DNA from: Halalkalicoccus jeotgali B3
GTDB lineage: Archaea; Halobacteriota; Halobacteria; Halobacteriales; Halalkalicoccaceae
Length of the DNA: 64,000 bases
Direction of reading: 5' to 3'
Assembly: GCF_000196895.1 (NCBI RefSeq)
Contig: NC_014297.1
Span: forward strand, 930,001 to 994,000
Below are positions 7,959 to 16,146 of the stretch, piece by piece. The position numbers and the translations under genes are program-made. Each line of letters opens with the position of its first letter. Within the stretch, counting starts at the first letter, position 1. The notes under the pieces were generated by a model, which was not told the origin of the DNA, did not search any database, and worked only from the letters and a program-made list of their open reading frames with translations.

Positions 7959-9158
7959 TCACTCCCCGATGGGTACGCCGCCGAAGACGGTCAGTGCGAT
8001 GACCCAGTAGGCGACGTACAGCCCGAGGAGCAACACCCCGTGCCAGCGCTTCACCTCGCCACGATACATGAAGTACGCCGACAGCGCGGTCACGACGATG
8101 ATCGCCGGGAGGTGGAAGGTCAGGACCGACGGCGCGATGGTGACCGTGCTGACGAGCGTGAGCACGCCGATGTTGCCCGTCATCGAGAAGAGCACGCTCC
8201 CGATGACGTTACCGACGCCGATCTCCGGCAGGCCCCGGCGGACCGGCTCGATCGTCAGCATGATGTCCTCGAAGGTGAGGATCAGCGTCAGGAAGGTCGC
8301 CCCGAAGACGGTTTCCTCGATGCCGAACCCCTCGACGACGACCTCCGAGCCTCCCTCCAGCAGCATCGCCGCGAAGACGACCCCGGCCAGCGCGAGAACG
8401 GAAAAGCCGAGCCAGATCCAGCCGGATCGATCCCCGACGAGACGGTCCTCGGGGATCTCCGCGAGGGGTTCGGGGAACGCTGCACCCCCGTCGGGTCGGA
8501 CCTCCGTGCCGCCGTCCGGTTCGATCGCCGCCCCGAGTTCGGTGCTCCGGAAGACCGGTACGTCGCGCCCGCGCTCCCGGACGATGAAGTAGGCGAAGCT
8601 CAGGACGAAAAATCCGAGCAACACGAGGCCGGGAACGAGCGTCAGCGTCCCCAGCATGACGAAGGGGATCAAAAGCACTGGCGCCAGCGCGAACAGGGCG
8701 ATGTAGTCGGTGGGCAGGTCGACCGGAAACGGCCGGACGATCGCCGCGACCGCGAGCGTCACGCCGACGATCGCCAGCCCGGTACCGAGTGCGGTGCCGA
8801 GGGCGGCACCTTCGAGTCCGCCCGATGCGAGTACGAGCCCGAGGATCGTATCGTCGAACTCGAAGCCGGTAAAGACGATCGCGAGCGCGAACAGCGACAT
8901 CTTCATCCCGATCGCCGCGCGGGCGAGATAGCTTATCAGCTTCTCGACACAGACCGTCAGGAGCACCATCCCCAAACCGAGAACGAGCACCGCACCGAAC
9001 AGTCCCTGTCCCTCAATGAAACCCTCGATTGCACCCTCGATACCGCCTTCACCTTCCTCGCCCCCCTCGTCGCCCTCTTGGGCGACCGCGGGAACGGCGA
9101 CCAGCGAGACGACGAGCAATACGACGAGTACCAGCGTCCCGAACCGTCGACGTGACAT
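7959..9158 (-). CDS. Divergent Ca2+/Na+ exchanger-family membrane protein with signal peptide
   Basis: 399 residues. An N-terminal signal-like segment (arginines, a run of Leu/Val, then AVPAVAQ) is followed by a short Gly/Glu-rich exposed stretch and about ten membrane segments. The second alpha repeat has GVGNVIGSVLF. The first is degenerate, as in the converging paralogue. The paralogue has no such N-terminus, so the two may differ in topology. A TATA box (TTATATGG on this strand, about 9184-9191) lies about 27 bases before the ATG. Confidence 0.82.
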   Translation of the reverse strand: MSRRRFGTLVLVVLLVVSLVAVPAVAQEGDEGGEEGEGGIEGAIEGFIEGQGLFGAVLVLGLGMVLLTVCVEKLISYLARAAIGMKMSLFALAIVFTGFEFDDTILGLVLASGGLEGAALGTALGTGLAIVGVTLAVAAIVRPFPVDLPTDYIALFALAPVLLIPFVMLGTLTLVPGLVLLGFFVLSFAYFIVRERGRDVPVFRSTELGAAIEPDGGTEVRPDGGAAFPEPLAEIPEDRLVGDRSGWIWLGFSVLALAGVVFAAMLLEGGSEVVVEGFGIEETVFGATFLTLILTFEDIMLTIEPVRRGLPEIGVGNVIGSVLFSMTGNIGVLTLVSTVTIAPSVLTFHLPAIIVVTALSAYFMYRGEVKRWHGVLLLGLYVAYWVIALTVFGGVPIGE

Positions 9159-9183
9159 CTCCCTCGGCTATGTAGGTCGGTAC

Positions 9184-9275
9184 CATATAACCCATACATC
9201 GTGTGTGATCGTTCATGGAGAATTATACACGGACGCCATCGTCGGGATCGGGTCCGTCACCGTCGGCGGTCTATT
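9184..9275. promoter_or_regulatory. Divergent promoters for exchanger and VOC gene
   Basis: The 142-base gap contains GGTTATATGG (minus strand, around 9184-9191) positioned for the exchanger at 9158, and TCTATTTG at 9269-9275 about 28 bases before the VOC ATG at 9301, implying a leaderless VOC message. Nothing else was recognised in the gap. Confidence 0.5.
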
Positions 9276-9300
9276 TGTGGGTTCGGCGTCGATACCGGGT

Positions 9301-9729
9301 ATGGACGCTGTCGACCACATCAACGTCGACGTGACCGATCTGGCGAACTGCTACGAGTTCTACCACGAGACGCTCGGCCTCGAACTGCTGCGCCCGCCCG
9401 AGGACTTCCAGGGGGCCCACGCCATGTTCCGGGCGGGTTCGACGGTGCTGACGCTCGTCGAAACCGGTCACGCCGACGGCTGGGCAGAGCGGGGTCTGGA
9501 TCACCCGCTGGATAAGGCTCATATCGCCTTCGAGGCCCCCCGTGGGAAGTACGACGCGCTCTCCGGGGAACTCGACGGTCAGTTCCCCAAACAGGGCCCC
9601 TACGACTGGGTGGAGTTCGAGGGGTTCTATTTCCTCGACCCGGACGGCAACCTCCTCGAGGTTATCACCTATGACCCGCCGGCCGGCGAGCGCGAGCGCC
9701 CGCTGTTGACCCACGACGACGTCGAGTGA
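9301..9729 (+). CDS. VOC (glyoxalase/dioxygenase fold) family protein
   Basis: 142 residues with paired beta-alpha-beta-beta-beta modules. The first metal-ligand His is in AVDHINVDV and the last Glu in DPDGNLLEVITY, with an internal His in DKAHIAFEAP. This is the usual layout of glyoxalase I/fosfomycin-resistance/extradiol relatives. Start chosen at 9301 because a TATA box lies about 28 bases upstream. The longer in-frame extension is not protein-like. Substrate unknown. Confidence 0.85.
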   Translation: MDAVDHINVDVTDLANCYEFYHETLGLELLRPPEDFQGAHAMFRAGSTVLTLVETGHADGWAERGLDHPLDKAHIAFEAPRGKYDALSGELDGQFPKQGPYDWVEFEGFYFLDPDGNLLEVITYDPPAGERERPLLTHDDVE

Positions 9730-9730
9730 G

Positions 9731-10483
9731 CTACAGCGACTCGGTCACCCGCTCGCCGCTGACGACCTCCGGGATGACCACCTCGTCTGCGCCCGCCCGC
9801 CGGGCCAGCGGTTCGTACATCGCGTCGCCGACACGGACGACGAGGCGCACGGTCGGTGCGATCTGGCCGGCCGTAATCGCGGTCTGGATGTTCGCATTGG
9901 AGTCGTCGATGGCCGTCACGAGGGTGCGGGCGTGCTCGATACCCGCCTCGCGGAGCGTCTCCTCGCGCCGGGCGTCGCCCTGTAGGACCAGGACGTCCTC
10001 GGCCAGCGCCCCTTCGAACTCCGCCTCGTCGCGCTCGATCACGACGACGCCCTCGCCGTTGCCGTCGAGTCGGTCCGCAATGGTCCGGCCGAAGGTACCG
10101 TACCCGCAGATGATCACGTGGTCCCGTGCGTCGTCGATCGCCCTGTCGGTTTGCATGCGTCTGAGTTCCTCCTGTACCTGTCCGCCGAAAGCCGCCGAGA
10201 GCACCGTCTCGCCGACCCAGAGTCCCGTGACGACCAGCCCGACGGTCACACCTAGTGCGTAGGCCTTCGTCGCCGTCTCCGATCCGCCCTCCTCGCCGGC
10301 GAAGTGCAGTTCGATGCTCGTCGGGTCGGCGAGCCAGAACGTCGCCTCGACCGCGCCGACACCCCCGAGGACGACGAATCCGACCACGCCGGCGACCACC
10401 ACACCACCGAAAGCCGCAAGCGGCACCACGGCGCGACGGAGCAACGGCCGGTTCGTGAGGGCGACGACGTCCGATCGTGTCAC
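9731..10483 (-). CDS. Two-TM TrkA-N (RCK) domain protein lacking a K+ filter
   Basis: 250 residues: two membrane helices (about 17-40 and 75-97) followed by an NAD-binding TrkA-N domain with GYGTFGRTIADRL. The arrangement is that of two-TM RCK potassium channels. However, the loop between the helices (ADPTSIELHFAGEEGG...) has no TVGYGD-type filter, so it is unlikely to be a selective K+ channel. It may be an NAD-sensing membrane regulator or a degenerate channel. Stop codons of this gene and the converging VOC gene are 1 base apart. Confidence 0.82.
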   Translation of the reverse strand: MTRSDVVALTNRPLLRRAVVPLAAFGGVVVAGVVGFVVLGGVGAVEATFWLADPTSIELHFAGEEGGSETATKAYALGVTVGLVVTGLWVGETVLSAAFGGQVQEELRRMQTDRAIDDARDHVIICGYGTFGRTIADRLDGNGEGVVVIERDEAEFEGALAEDVLVLQGDARREETLREAGIEHARTLVTAIDDSNANIQTAITAGQIAPTVRLVVRVGDAMYEPLARRAGADEVVIPEVVSGERVTESL

Positions 10484-10575
10484 AAGTTACCACACATCCC
10501 GGGACATACAAATCTATCCGTCGTGTCATGCTTTGCGAGCGGCATCAGGTTGGTAGTTAAAGGTTTTCCCACATG

Positions 10576-10583
10576 GTTTATAT
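10576..10583 (+). promoter_or_regulatory. TATA box for the ThiY-type lipoprotein gene
   Basis: GTTTATATCG lies about 25 bases before 10605 in an AT-rich patch. A transcript would begin near 10604, giving about a 12-base leader to the ATG at 10617, or none if the GTG at 10605 is used. Confidence 0.55.
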
Positions 10584-10616
10584 CGAGAGATTCCCCACTA
10601 CCCGGTGACAGCTATC

Positions 10617-11714
10617 ATGCAGCATACGAGACGGGCGTTTTTGGGGGCGGCCGGCGCGGCGGCGATCGCGGGCTGTACCGGCGAACGTGATCCGGGGATC
10701 GGGGACGACGAAGGATCGAGCGGCGAGGGAGAGGGCGGATCCGGGTCGCCGGACCCCGAGACGACCTCGGTATCGCTCGTGCTCAACTGGCGGATCGGGG
10801 GGCTTCACGCGCCCTATTTCGCCGCACAGGAAAACGGCTTCTACGCGGCAGAAGGGTTCGAGAGCGTCGACATCGAGAGCGGGCAGGGATCCGATTTCGC
10901 CGCCCAGCAGGTCGGCGTGGGCAACGCCGAGTTCGCGCTCACCAGCAGCGATCAGGTGCTCAACGTCACCAGCAAGGGCCTCTCCCCGCAGTGTGTGGGG
11001 GTCGTGATGCAGCGAAACCCGGTCGTCGTCTTCAGTTCGCGCGACTCGTTTGGCGACCCCCTCGAGGGGGCCGACCAGCTCCGCGGGCGCACGCTCGGCA
11101 GCGGGCCGGGGATGGTTCGACAGATGACCGAGGCGTACCTCGAGAGCGAGGGCGTCCTCGGCGAGGTCGAGTACGTCGATTCGGGTTTCGATACCGTCCA
11201 GCAGCTCCTGACGGGCGAGATCGACGCCGCCGCGGGGGTCTTCAGCGACGTCGTCGATGCCCGACAGCAGGGCTACGAGATCGACACCCTGTCGGTCGCC
11301 GAGACGATCCCCTCCTACGGGCACATGATCGCGACCGAATCGGGATTCGGCCGGGAGAACCCCACCACGATCGAATCGTTCCTCCGGGCGACCGCTCGCG
11401 GAGCCGTGTGGGCCGACCGGAACCCCGAGGCGGCCATCGACGCCCTCGTCGCGGCCCAGCCGGAACTCAAGGAGGTCCGGGCGAACCAGCGCGAGAAGTG
11501 GGAGCTCATGCGCACCGAGTACACCGTCTCGGAGACCGTCCGCGAGGAGGGCTGGGGCGCGAGCGCTCCCAAGCCGTGGCGAGGGACCTACGAGACGCTC
11601 GCCGCCGGGGGGTTTTTCGATGACGAGGTCGATCCCGATACGGTCTGGACCAACGAGTACCTCGATACGGGCTCGGAGTACGTCGCCGACTACGCCGACC
11701 TAATCGAGGACTGA
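10617..11714 (+). CDS. ABC transporter substrate-binding lipoprotein, NMT1/THI5 (ThiY) type
   Basis: 365 residues. The N-terminus has twin Arg (TRRAF), a hydrophobic run and a lipobox ending AGCTG, so it is exported by Tat and lipid-anchored outside the cell. A Gly/Ser/Glu-rich linker follows, then the binding core (LVLNWRIGGLHAPYFAAQENGFY) and the C-terminal WTNEYLDT motif shared with the cytoplasmic copy 3. The permease gene starts 8 bases downstream. The likely ligand class is a thiamine-pyrimidine-like or other small organic nitrogen/sulfur compound, by family only. The GTG at 10605 would add 4 residues. Confidence 0.88.
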   Translation: MQHTRRAFLGAAGAAAIAGCTGERDPGIGDDEGSSGEGEGGSGSPDPETTSVSLVLNWRIGGLHAPYFAAQENGFYAAEGFESVDIESGQGSDFAAQQVGVGNAEFALTSSDQVLNVTSKGLSPQCVGVVMQRNPVVVFSSRDSFGDPLEGADQLRGRTLGSGPGMVRQMTEAYLESEGVLGEVEYVDSGFDTVQQLLTGEIDAAAGVFSDVVDARQQGYEIDTLSVAETIPSYGHMIATESGFGRENPTTIESFLRATARGAVWADRNPEAAIDALVAAQPELKEVRANQREKWELMRTEYTVSETVREEGWGASAPKPWRGTYETLAAGGFFDDEVDPDTVWTNEYLDTGSEYVADYADLIED

Positions 11715-11721
11715 GCGAGCG

Positions 11722-12537
11722 ATGGTCGACGGCGAACCGGATCGACGCGGTTATCGCGCGGTGTGGGGAGCCACCGGAGGTCCGCTCGTCCGCCACAGCC
11801 CAACGGCGCTGCTCGCACGTGCGGGGCCGCCGGTCGCGGTGCTCGTTGCCCTCCTGCTCGCGTGGCAGGCCCTCGTCGTCGTTTACGCGATCCCGGAGCT
11901 GATCCTGCCCTCGCCGCTCGACGTCGCCCGCGCGCTCGCCGAGACGTACCCCCGACTGCTCGCGGACGCCGCCGTCACCGCGCTCACTGCGGGGCTCGGG
12001 CTGCTCGCCGGTACGGCGATCGGCCTCGTTCTCGCCTTTTCGATGACTGTCTCGCGCTCGCTCGCCCGGACGGTACTCCCGTACGTCGTGGCGCTGCGGA
12101 TCGCACCGCTGATCGCCATCGCGCCGCTTCTCTTCCTCTGGTTCGGCCGTGGAATCCCCGCGCGGGCGCTGCTCGTGACGTCCCTGACGCTCTTTCCGAT
12201 GACGATCGCGACGCTTGACGGGCTGCGAAACACCCCCGAGTCGTACCTCGCGTTGCTGGAGTCGATCGGTGCGTCAGACTGGAAGGTTTTCCTCCACGTT
12301 CGGATTCCCGCGGCCACGCCGAGCGTCCTCGCCGGCGCCAAGATCGCCGCGACGCTCTCGGTCATCGGCGCGGTCGTCGCGGAGTTCGTCGCGCTGAACG
12401 CCGGATTGGGTTACCGGGTGTTCTACACCGCGACCTACCTCCGGACCGCCGAGTCGTTCGCCGCACTCGTCGTCCTCTCGGCGCTGGGCATCGCCTTCTA
12501 CCTGCTCCCGGTCGCCCTCGAACGGGGCCTGTGGTAG
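11722..12537 (+). CDS. ABC transporter permease, SsuC/TauC/ThiX type (unit 1)
   Basis: 271 residues with about six membrane helices and the cytoplasmic coupling motif of binding-protein-dependent permeases (ESIGASDWKVFLHVRIPAATP, near residue 175). Lies 8 bases after the lipoprotein gene, so it is co-transcribed. It converges on a second permease gene with one base between stops. No ATPase lies on this strand, so it must use the ATPase encoded at 13317-14057 or one elsewhere. Confidence 0.9.
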   Translation: MVDGEPDRRGYRAVWGATGGPLVRHSPTALLARAGPPVAVLVALLLAWQALVVVYAIPELILPSPLDVARALAETYPRLLADAAVTALTAGLGLLAGTAIGLVLAFSMTVSRSLARTVLPYVVALRIAPLIAIAPLLFLWFGRGIPARALLVTSLTLFPMTIATLDGLRNTPESYLALLESIGASDWKVFLHVRIPAATPSVLAGAKIAATLSVIGAVVAEFVALNAGLGYRVFYTATYLRTAESFAALVVLSALGIAFYLLPVALERGLW

Positions 12538-12538
12538 C

Positions 12539-13324
12539 TCACTCGCTTGCGCTCCAGTGGATCGTCGCCCGCTGGACGAGCGTCACCGCCCCGTAGAGCG
12601 CAAGCCCCTCGAGGATGAGAACCGCGAGGGCCGCGAGCATCACGTCGGTCCGGACGTTCTCGGAGGCGATCAGGATCACGAACCCGAGGCCGTTGTCCGC
12701 GGCGATCCACTCGGCGATCACCGCCCCGACGACCGACAGCGTGACCGCCTGTTTCAGCCCCGCGAACGCGTCCGGGAGCGCGTAGGGCAGGTCGACGTAG
12801 AGTACGCGCCGGATCCGGCCCGCGTTCACCGATTCGAGCAGGTCGTGGTGTCCGGCGGGGGCCTTCGAGAGTCCCGCCGCCGTGCTCAGTGCGACCGGGA
12901 AGAAGGCGATCAGCGCGACGAAAACGACCGCCGTGATCGTTCCGGTGCCCAAGTAGATCAACAGGACGGGTGCGATCGCGATCTTCGGGAGGACGCGTGC
13001 AGTCACCAGATAGGGATAGATCGCCCGCCGGAACCACGGCAGGTAGGCGACGCCGAGCGCGAGTACGAACCCGACCGCGATCCCGATCATCCCTCCATAC
13101 GTCACTTTTTCCAGCGTGAACAGCGCGTTTCGGGCGTAGAGTTCCGGGTCGCCCAGTAGCCGGGCCGCCACCGCGTCGGGCGGCGGCAGGAGAAACGACG
13201 GGATCCCGGCGACGAGCGTGAGCCCCCACCAGAGAGCGACGGCGACCACCAGCGCCCCGGCCGGGAGGACCAGGTGTCGGGCCCCCGGACGGGTGTGGCG
13301 GGCGATCCGGGCGCCCTCACGCAT
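12539..13324 (-). CDS. ABC transporter permease, SsuC/TauC/ThiX type (unit 2)
   Basis: 261 residues, about six membrane helices. The coupling-loop region reads 'LLESVNAGRIRRVLYVDLPYALPDAF'. Start ATG at 13324 chosen because it overlaps the end of the upstream ATPase gene by 8 bases. A longer in-frame extension would run through the ATPase gene out of frame. With the converging permease it may form a heterodimeric pore, unusual for this transporter type, which more often uses one permease gene. Confidence 0.9.
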   Translation of the reverse strand: MREGARIARHTRPGARHLVLPAGALVVAVALWWGLTLVAGIPSFLLPPPDAVAARLLGDPELYARNALFTLEKVTYGGMIGIAVGFVLALGVAYLPWFRRAIYPYLVTARVLPKIAIAPVLLIYLGTGTITAVVFVALIAFFPVALSTAAGLSKAPAGHHDLLESVNAGRIRRVLYVDLPYALPDAFAGLKQAVTLSVVGAVIAEWIAADNGLGFVILIASENVRTDVMLAALAVLILEGLALYGAVTLVQRATIHWSASE

Positions 13325-14057
13325 GGTGCTCGTGGAGCGTCCGCCTGACGGCGGCGACCTGTTTCTGGAACGCACGTGAGCCGAGGACCGCCTCGTCGCG
13401 GGGGGCGGGGAGGTCCACCTCGACGACCCGCTCGATCCGGCCCGCAACGCCCATCACCACGCAGCGATCCGCGAGGAAAACGGCCTCGGGGACGCTGTGG
13501 GTGACGAACACGACGGTCTTTCGCTCGCGGCGCCAGAGGTCGCGGATCTCGACGCCGAGTTCGTCGCGCGTGATCTCGTCGAGTTCACCGAACGGTTCGT
13601 CCATCAACAGCACGTCCGCACCGAGGTGGATCGCACGTGCGATCGCCACCCGCTGGCTCATTCCTCCCGAGAGCTCCCGCGGCTTGGCGTCCTCGAACCC
13701 CGCCAGTCCGATGCTCGCGAGCAGTTCGCGGGCCTCCTCGCGCTTTGGCTCCTCGCCGGCCATCTCCCGGAGGAAGGTGACGTTCTCCGTGGCGCTCTTC
13801 CATGGAAGGAGGGTGTGACTCTGGAAGACGAACCCCAACCGCGCGCCGGCCTGTGCGGCCGAGGGCGGGTCGCCGTCGATCCGCACCGCACCCGCCGTCG
13901 GCACTTCCAGACCGCCGATCGCGCGCAACAGCGTCGTCTTCCCACAGCCCGAGGGGCCGACGACGGTGACGAACTCGCCGTCCGCGATACGGAGGTCGAC
14001 CCCGTCGAGCGCCCGGACGCCCTCGAAATCGACGCCCACTCCGTCGAGGTCGATCAC
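13317..14057 (-). CDS. ABC transporter ATPase, SsuB/TauB/ThiZ type
   Basis: 246 residues with Walker A GPSGCGKTT (about residue 38), Q-loop FVFQSHTLLPW, signature LSGGMSQR, Walker B LLMDEPFGELD and a switch His (VTHSVPEA). The GTG start at 14057 lies in a GTGA overlap with the stop of the regulator gene. The much longer in-frame ORF upstream is an out-of-frame shadow of that regulator. Drives import with one or both neighbouring permeases. Confidence 0.93.
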   Translation of the reverse strand: MIDLDGVGVDFEGVRALDGVDLRIADGEFVTVVGPSGCGKTTLLRAIGGLEVPTAGAVRIDGDPPSAAQAGARLGFVFQSHTLLPWKSATENVTFLREMAGEEPKREEARELLASIGLAGFEDAKPRELSGGMSQRVAIARAIHLGADVLLMDEPFGELDEITRDELGVEIRDLWRRERKTVVFVTHSVPEAVFLADRCVVMGVAGRIERVVEVDLPAPRDEAVLGSRAFQKQVAAVRRTLHEHHA

Positions 14058-15313
14058 GCGGCCCCCGACTCCGTGAGCAGGCCCCCCTGCTCGAGCGCCG
14101 TCCGGAGCCGATTCCACGTCGCCTCGCGCTGCCAGCCCCAGCCGTTCTCCTCGACCGCCTCGTTCGGGCCGAACTCGCGCGAGGCGGTCTCGAACGTCCG
14201 GGCGATGCCGTCGGCTGACTCGCCCGACCGGGCGGCGACTCGCTCGGCGGCGGCCGTCGGATCGCGAGTCCCGGCCGCCCACCCGGCGGTCGTTCCGGCC
14301 AGCAGGGCCTCGAGGGCCGGCCCGCGCTCGTCGAGTGTCTCCTCGCGGACGACGAGCACCGGTCCGTAGATCGGGAAGTGGTCGGCGACCGCGAGCGTGT
14401 CGACGGTCCTCCCCGCGCGCTGTAGGTCGCGCGGGTCCGAAAACGAGCCCGTGGCGACGTCGACCTTCCCCGAGAGCAGTGCATCCCGCTCCTCGCCGCC
14501 GGTATCGACGATCCGAACCGAGCCGTCGAGGGCGACCTGATTCAAGAAGAGCCGTCCGAGTATCCCTGTCTCGGACCGGGCGGGCATCCCGATCCGCCGA
14601 CCGCGGAGTTGAGCGACGCTGGTGAGGGGTTCGCCGAACGTCTCGCGGACCGTATAGAGGACCGCCATCGCGCGCTGGTAGGCGACCGCGATCGACACCA
14701 CCGGCTGGCCCGCCCGCTGGGCCCGAAGGACCGTCGCGGCGCCGACCAACCCGACGTCCGTTTCGCCCGAGACGAGGGATTCGAGCGCTCGGTGGGACCC
14801 CTCGTGGTGCTCGATATCGACTCCGGCGGGCCCTTCTTCCCCCTCGAATGCGGCGTAAAACGGGAGGTGGAGCCCGTTGGGCCGCCAGTTCAGCCCGAAA
14901 CTGAGCCCGGCCTCGGTTCCCGAACTCGGTTCGGTCGAGCGCTCGAGTCCGTGTCGTTCGCGCGCTCGCTCCAGTAGCGCCGTCGCGTGGTGTCGATAGA
15001 CCGCCCGTGTCGTGGGCTCGATATCCGCCGCGACCCGCCAGGCCGCCGGCGGCCGTCCGGGTCCGTCGTCGGGGACGGTGGTCCGTTCGACGACGCCGGC
15101 CGTCTCGAGGGTCGTTAACGCCGTCGTGATCGCGCCCCGGTTCAGCCCCGTTCCGATCCGCAGCGCCAACTCCGTCGCCGGATCGTCCTCTCTCTCCGAG
15201 CGAAGGAGGAGGTACGCGAGCGCGCGGGCCGGGTCGGCACCGATCCCCGGTGCCAACCGGTCGATCATCCCCTGATCGTCCTCGTCGAGCGCCCAGAACT
15301 CTCGCGTGCGCAT
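14054..15313 (-). CDS. Winged-helix DNA-binding domain fused to NMT1/THI5-like sensor domain
   Basis: 419 residues in two parts. Residues 1-130 form a winged-helix-like domain: 'ALAYLLLRSE...LALRIGTGLNRGAITTALTTLETAGVVERT' fits helix-turn-helix plus wing, followed by a helical linker. Residues about 140-419 form an NMT1-type binding domain beginning LSFGLNWRPNGLHLPFYAAFEG, homologous to the transporter's own lipoprotein, including 'VSGETDVGLVGAATVL'. There is no signal peptide. It heads the operon with the ATPase (GTGA overlap) and permease. The obvious inference is a one-component regulator sensing the imported ligand with a binding-protein-derived sensor. The DNA target is not identified. 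Confidence 0.85.
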   Translation of the reverse strand: MRTREFWALDEDDQGMIDRLAPGIGADPARALAYLLLRSEREDDPATELALRIGTGLNRGAITTALTTLETAGVVERTTVPDDGPGRPPAAWRVAADIEPTTRAVYRHHATALLERARERHGLERSTEPSSGTEAGLSFGLNWRPNGLHLPFYAAFEGEEGPAGVDIEHHEGSHRALESLVSGETDVGLVGAATVLRAQRAGQPVVSIAVAYQRAMAVLYTVRETFGEPLTSVAQLRGRRIGMPARSETGILGRLFLNQVALDGSVRIVDTGGEERDALLSGKVDVATGSFSDPRDLQRAGRTVDTLAVADHFPIYGPVLVVREETLDERGPALEALLAGTTAGWAAGTRDPTAAAERVAARSGESADGIARTFETASREFGPNEAVEENGWGWQREATWNRLRTALEQGGLLTESGAA

Positions 15314-15355
15314 TGATACCGCGTCTTCACCCCCCGTCGATAAAACGGCTCCGCC

Positions 15356-15640
15356 CTACTCCCCGTCGAGCGAGGGTCCCTTGCGGGCAATCGTGGTCGC
15401 GGGCAGACCGGCCCGCTCGGCGTGTTCCTCGACGGCGTCCTCGCTTTCGGCCTCGTAGTGACAGAACGTTCCGACCACGTCACCCTCGGCGTCTGTGAGG
15501 ACGTCCGACTCGTTCCAGCGGATCTCCGTGCCCTCCTCGCGCATCTCCTCTAACACCCGTCCGGACTCGTCGGCGGCGTCGTCGAGTTCCTGCTGGCTGA
15601 TCGGCTCGTCGAGCTCCCGATAGATTTCGAACTCTACCAT
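15356..15640 (-). CDS. DUF4242-like small ferredoxin-fold protein
   Basis: 94 residues: a VEFEIYRELDEPISQQEL opening, two helices with EIRWNESDVL between them, and a TFCHYEAESEDAVEEHAERAGLPA segment. This matches the DUF4242 family (nickel-binding SCO4226-like dimeric ferredoxin fold). Very acidic, as typical for halophiles. Faces a divergent gene. No operon partner. Confidence 0.75.
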   Translation of the reverse strand: MVEFEIYRELDEPISQQELDDAADESGRVLEEMREEGTEIRWNESDVLTDAEGDVVGTFCHYEAESEDAVEEHAERAGLPATTIARKGPSLDGE

Positions 15641-15743
15641 ACTGCGTTCTCTCTGTCATGGTTTGTAAGAGTTTCTAATGGTTAAATGGCCGGCACCTCC
15701 CGTGGGACTGTTTATGCATCGTGTTGTCCAATCTCGTTGTGAT

Positions 15744-16100
15744 ATGCTCGTACATCTCCACCAGTACAAACACGAGGAAGTCGAGTTCGACGACAACCGG
15801 ACCACCGGCGAGTCCCAGACCGAGGACTCGGTGAACAAGGACGCAGAGGAGTACTTCGGCGAGAACATCCAGGACTTCGACGTCGAGACGTGGGAGACCG
15901 TCGAGTACCGGGACGACCCGATCCAGCGTCGAACCTTGACGATCGGCGGGGTCACGGCCGTCTCGGTTCCGCAGGACGACGCCGAGGACGACGACCCGGA
16001 CCTCCCGGGGCGGACGATACAGGTCCGGACGGGCGGGGACCAAGAGTTCGTTGAGCAGGCCGTCTTCGTCGAAGCCCAAGACGAGAGCCCCGACCAGTAG
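15744..16100 (+). CDS. Acidic conserved-type hypothetical protein
   Basis: 118 residues, soluble, highly acidic, starting MLVHLHQYKHEEVEF. No family recognised. The central NIQDFDVETWETVEYRDDPIQRRTLTIGG segment looks like mixed beta structure. Start at 15744 leaves a plausible leader after an AT-rich patch near 15675-15715. Ends 46 bases before the RaSEA gene on the same strand, so co-transcription is possible. Confidence 0.6.
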   Translation: MLVHLHQYKHEEVEFDDNRTTGESQTEDSVNKDAEEYFGENIQDFDVETWETVEYRDDPIQRRTLTIGGVTAVSVPQDDAEDDDPDLPGRTIQVRTGGDQEFVEQAVFVEAQDESPDQ

Positions 16101-16146
16101 GCGGGGAGACGAAGCCGCTTTAGGCGGCGGGCGGCTATCGCGTCCA

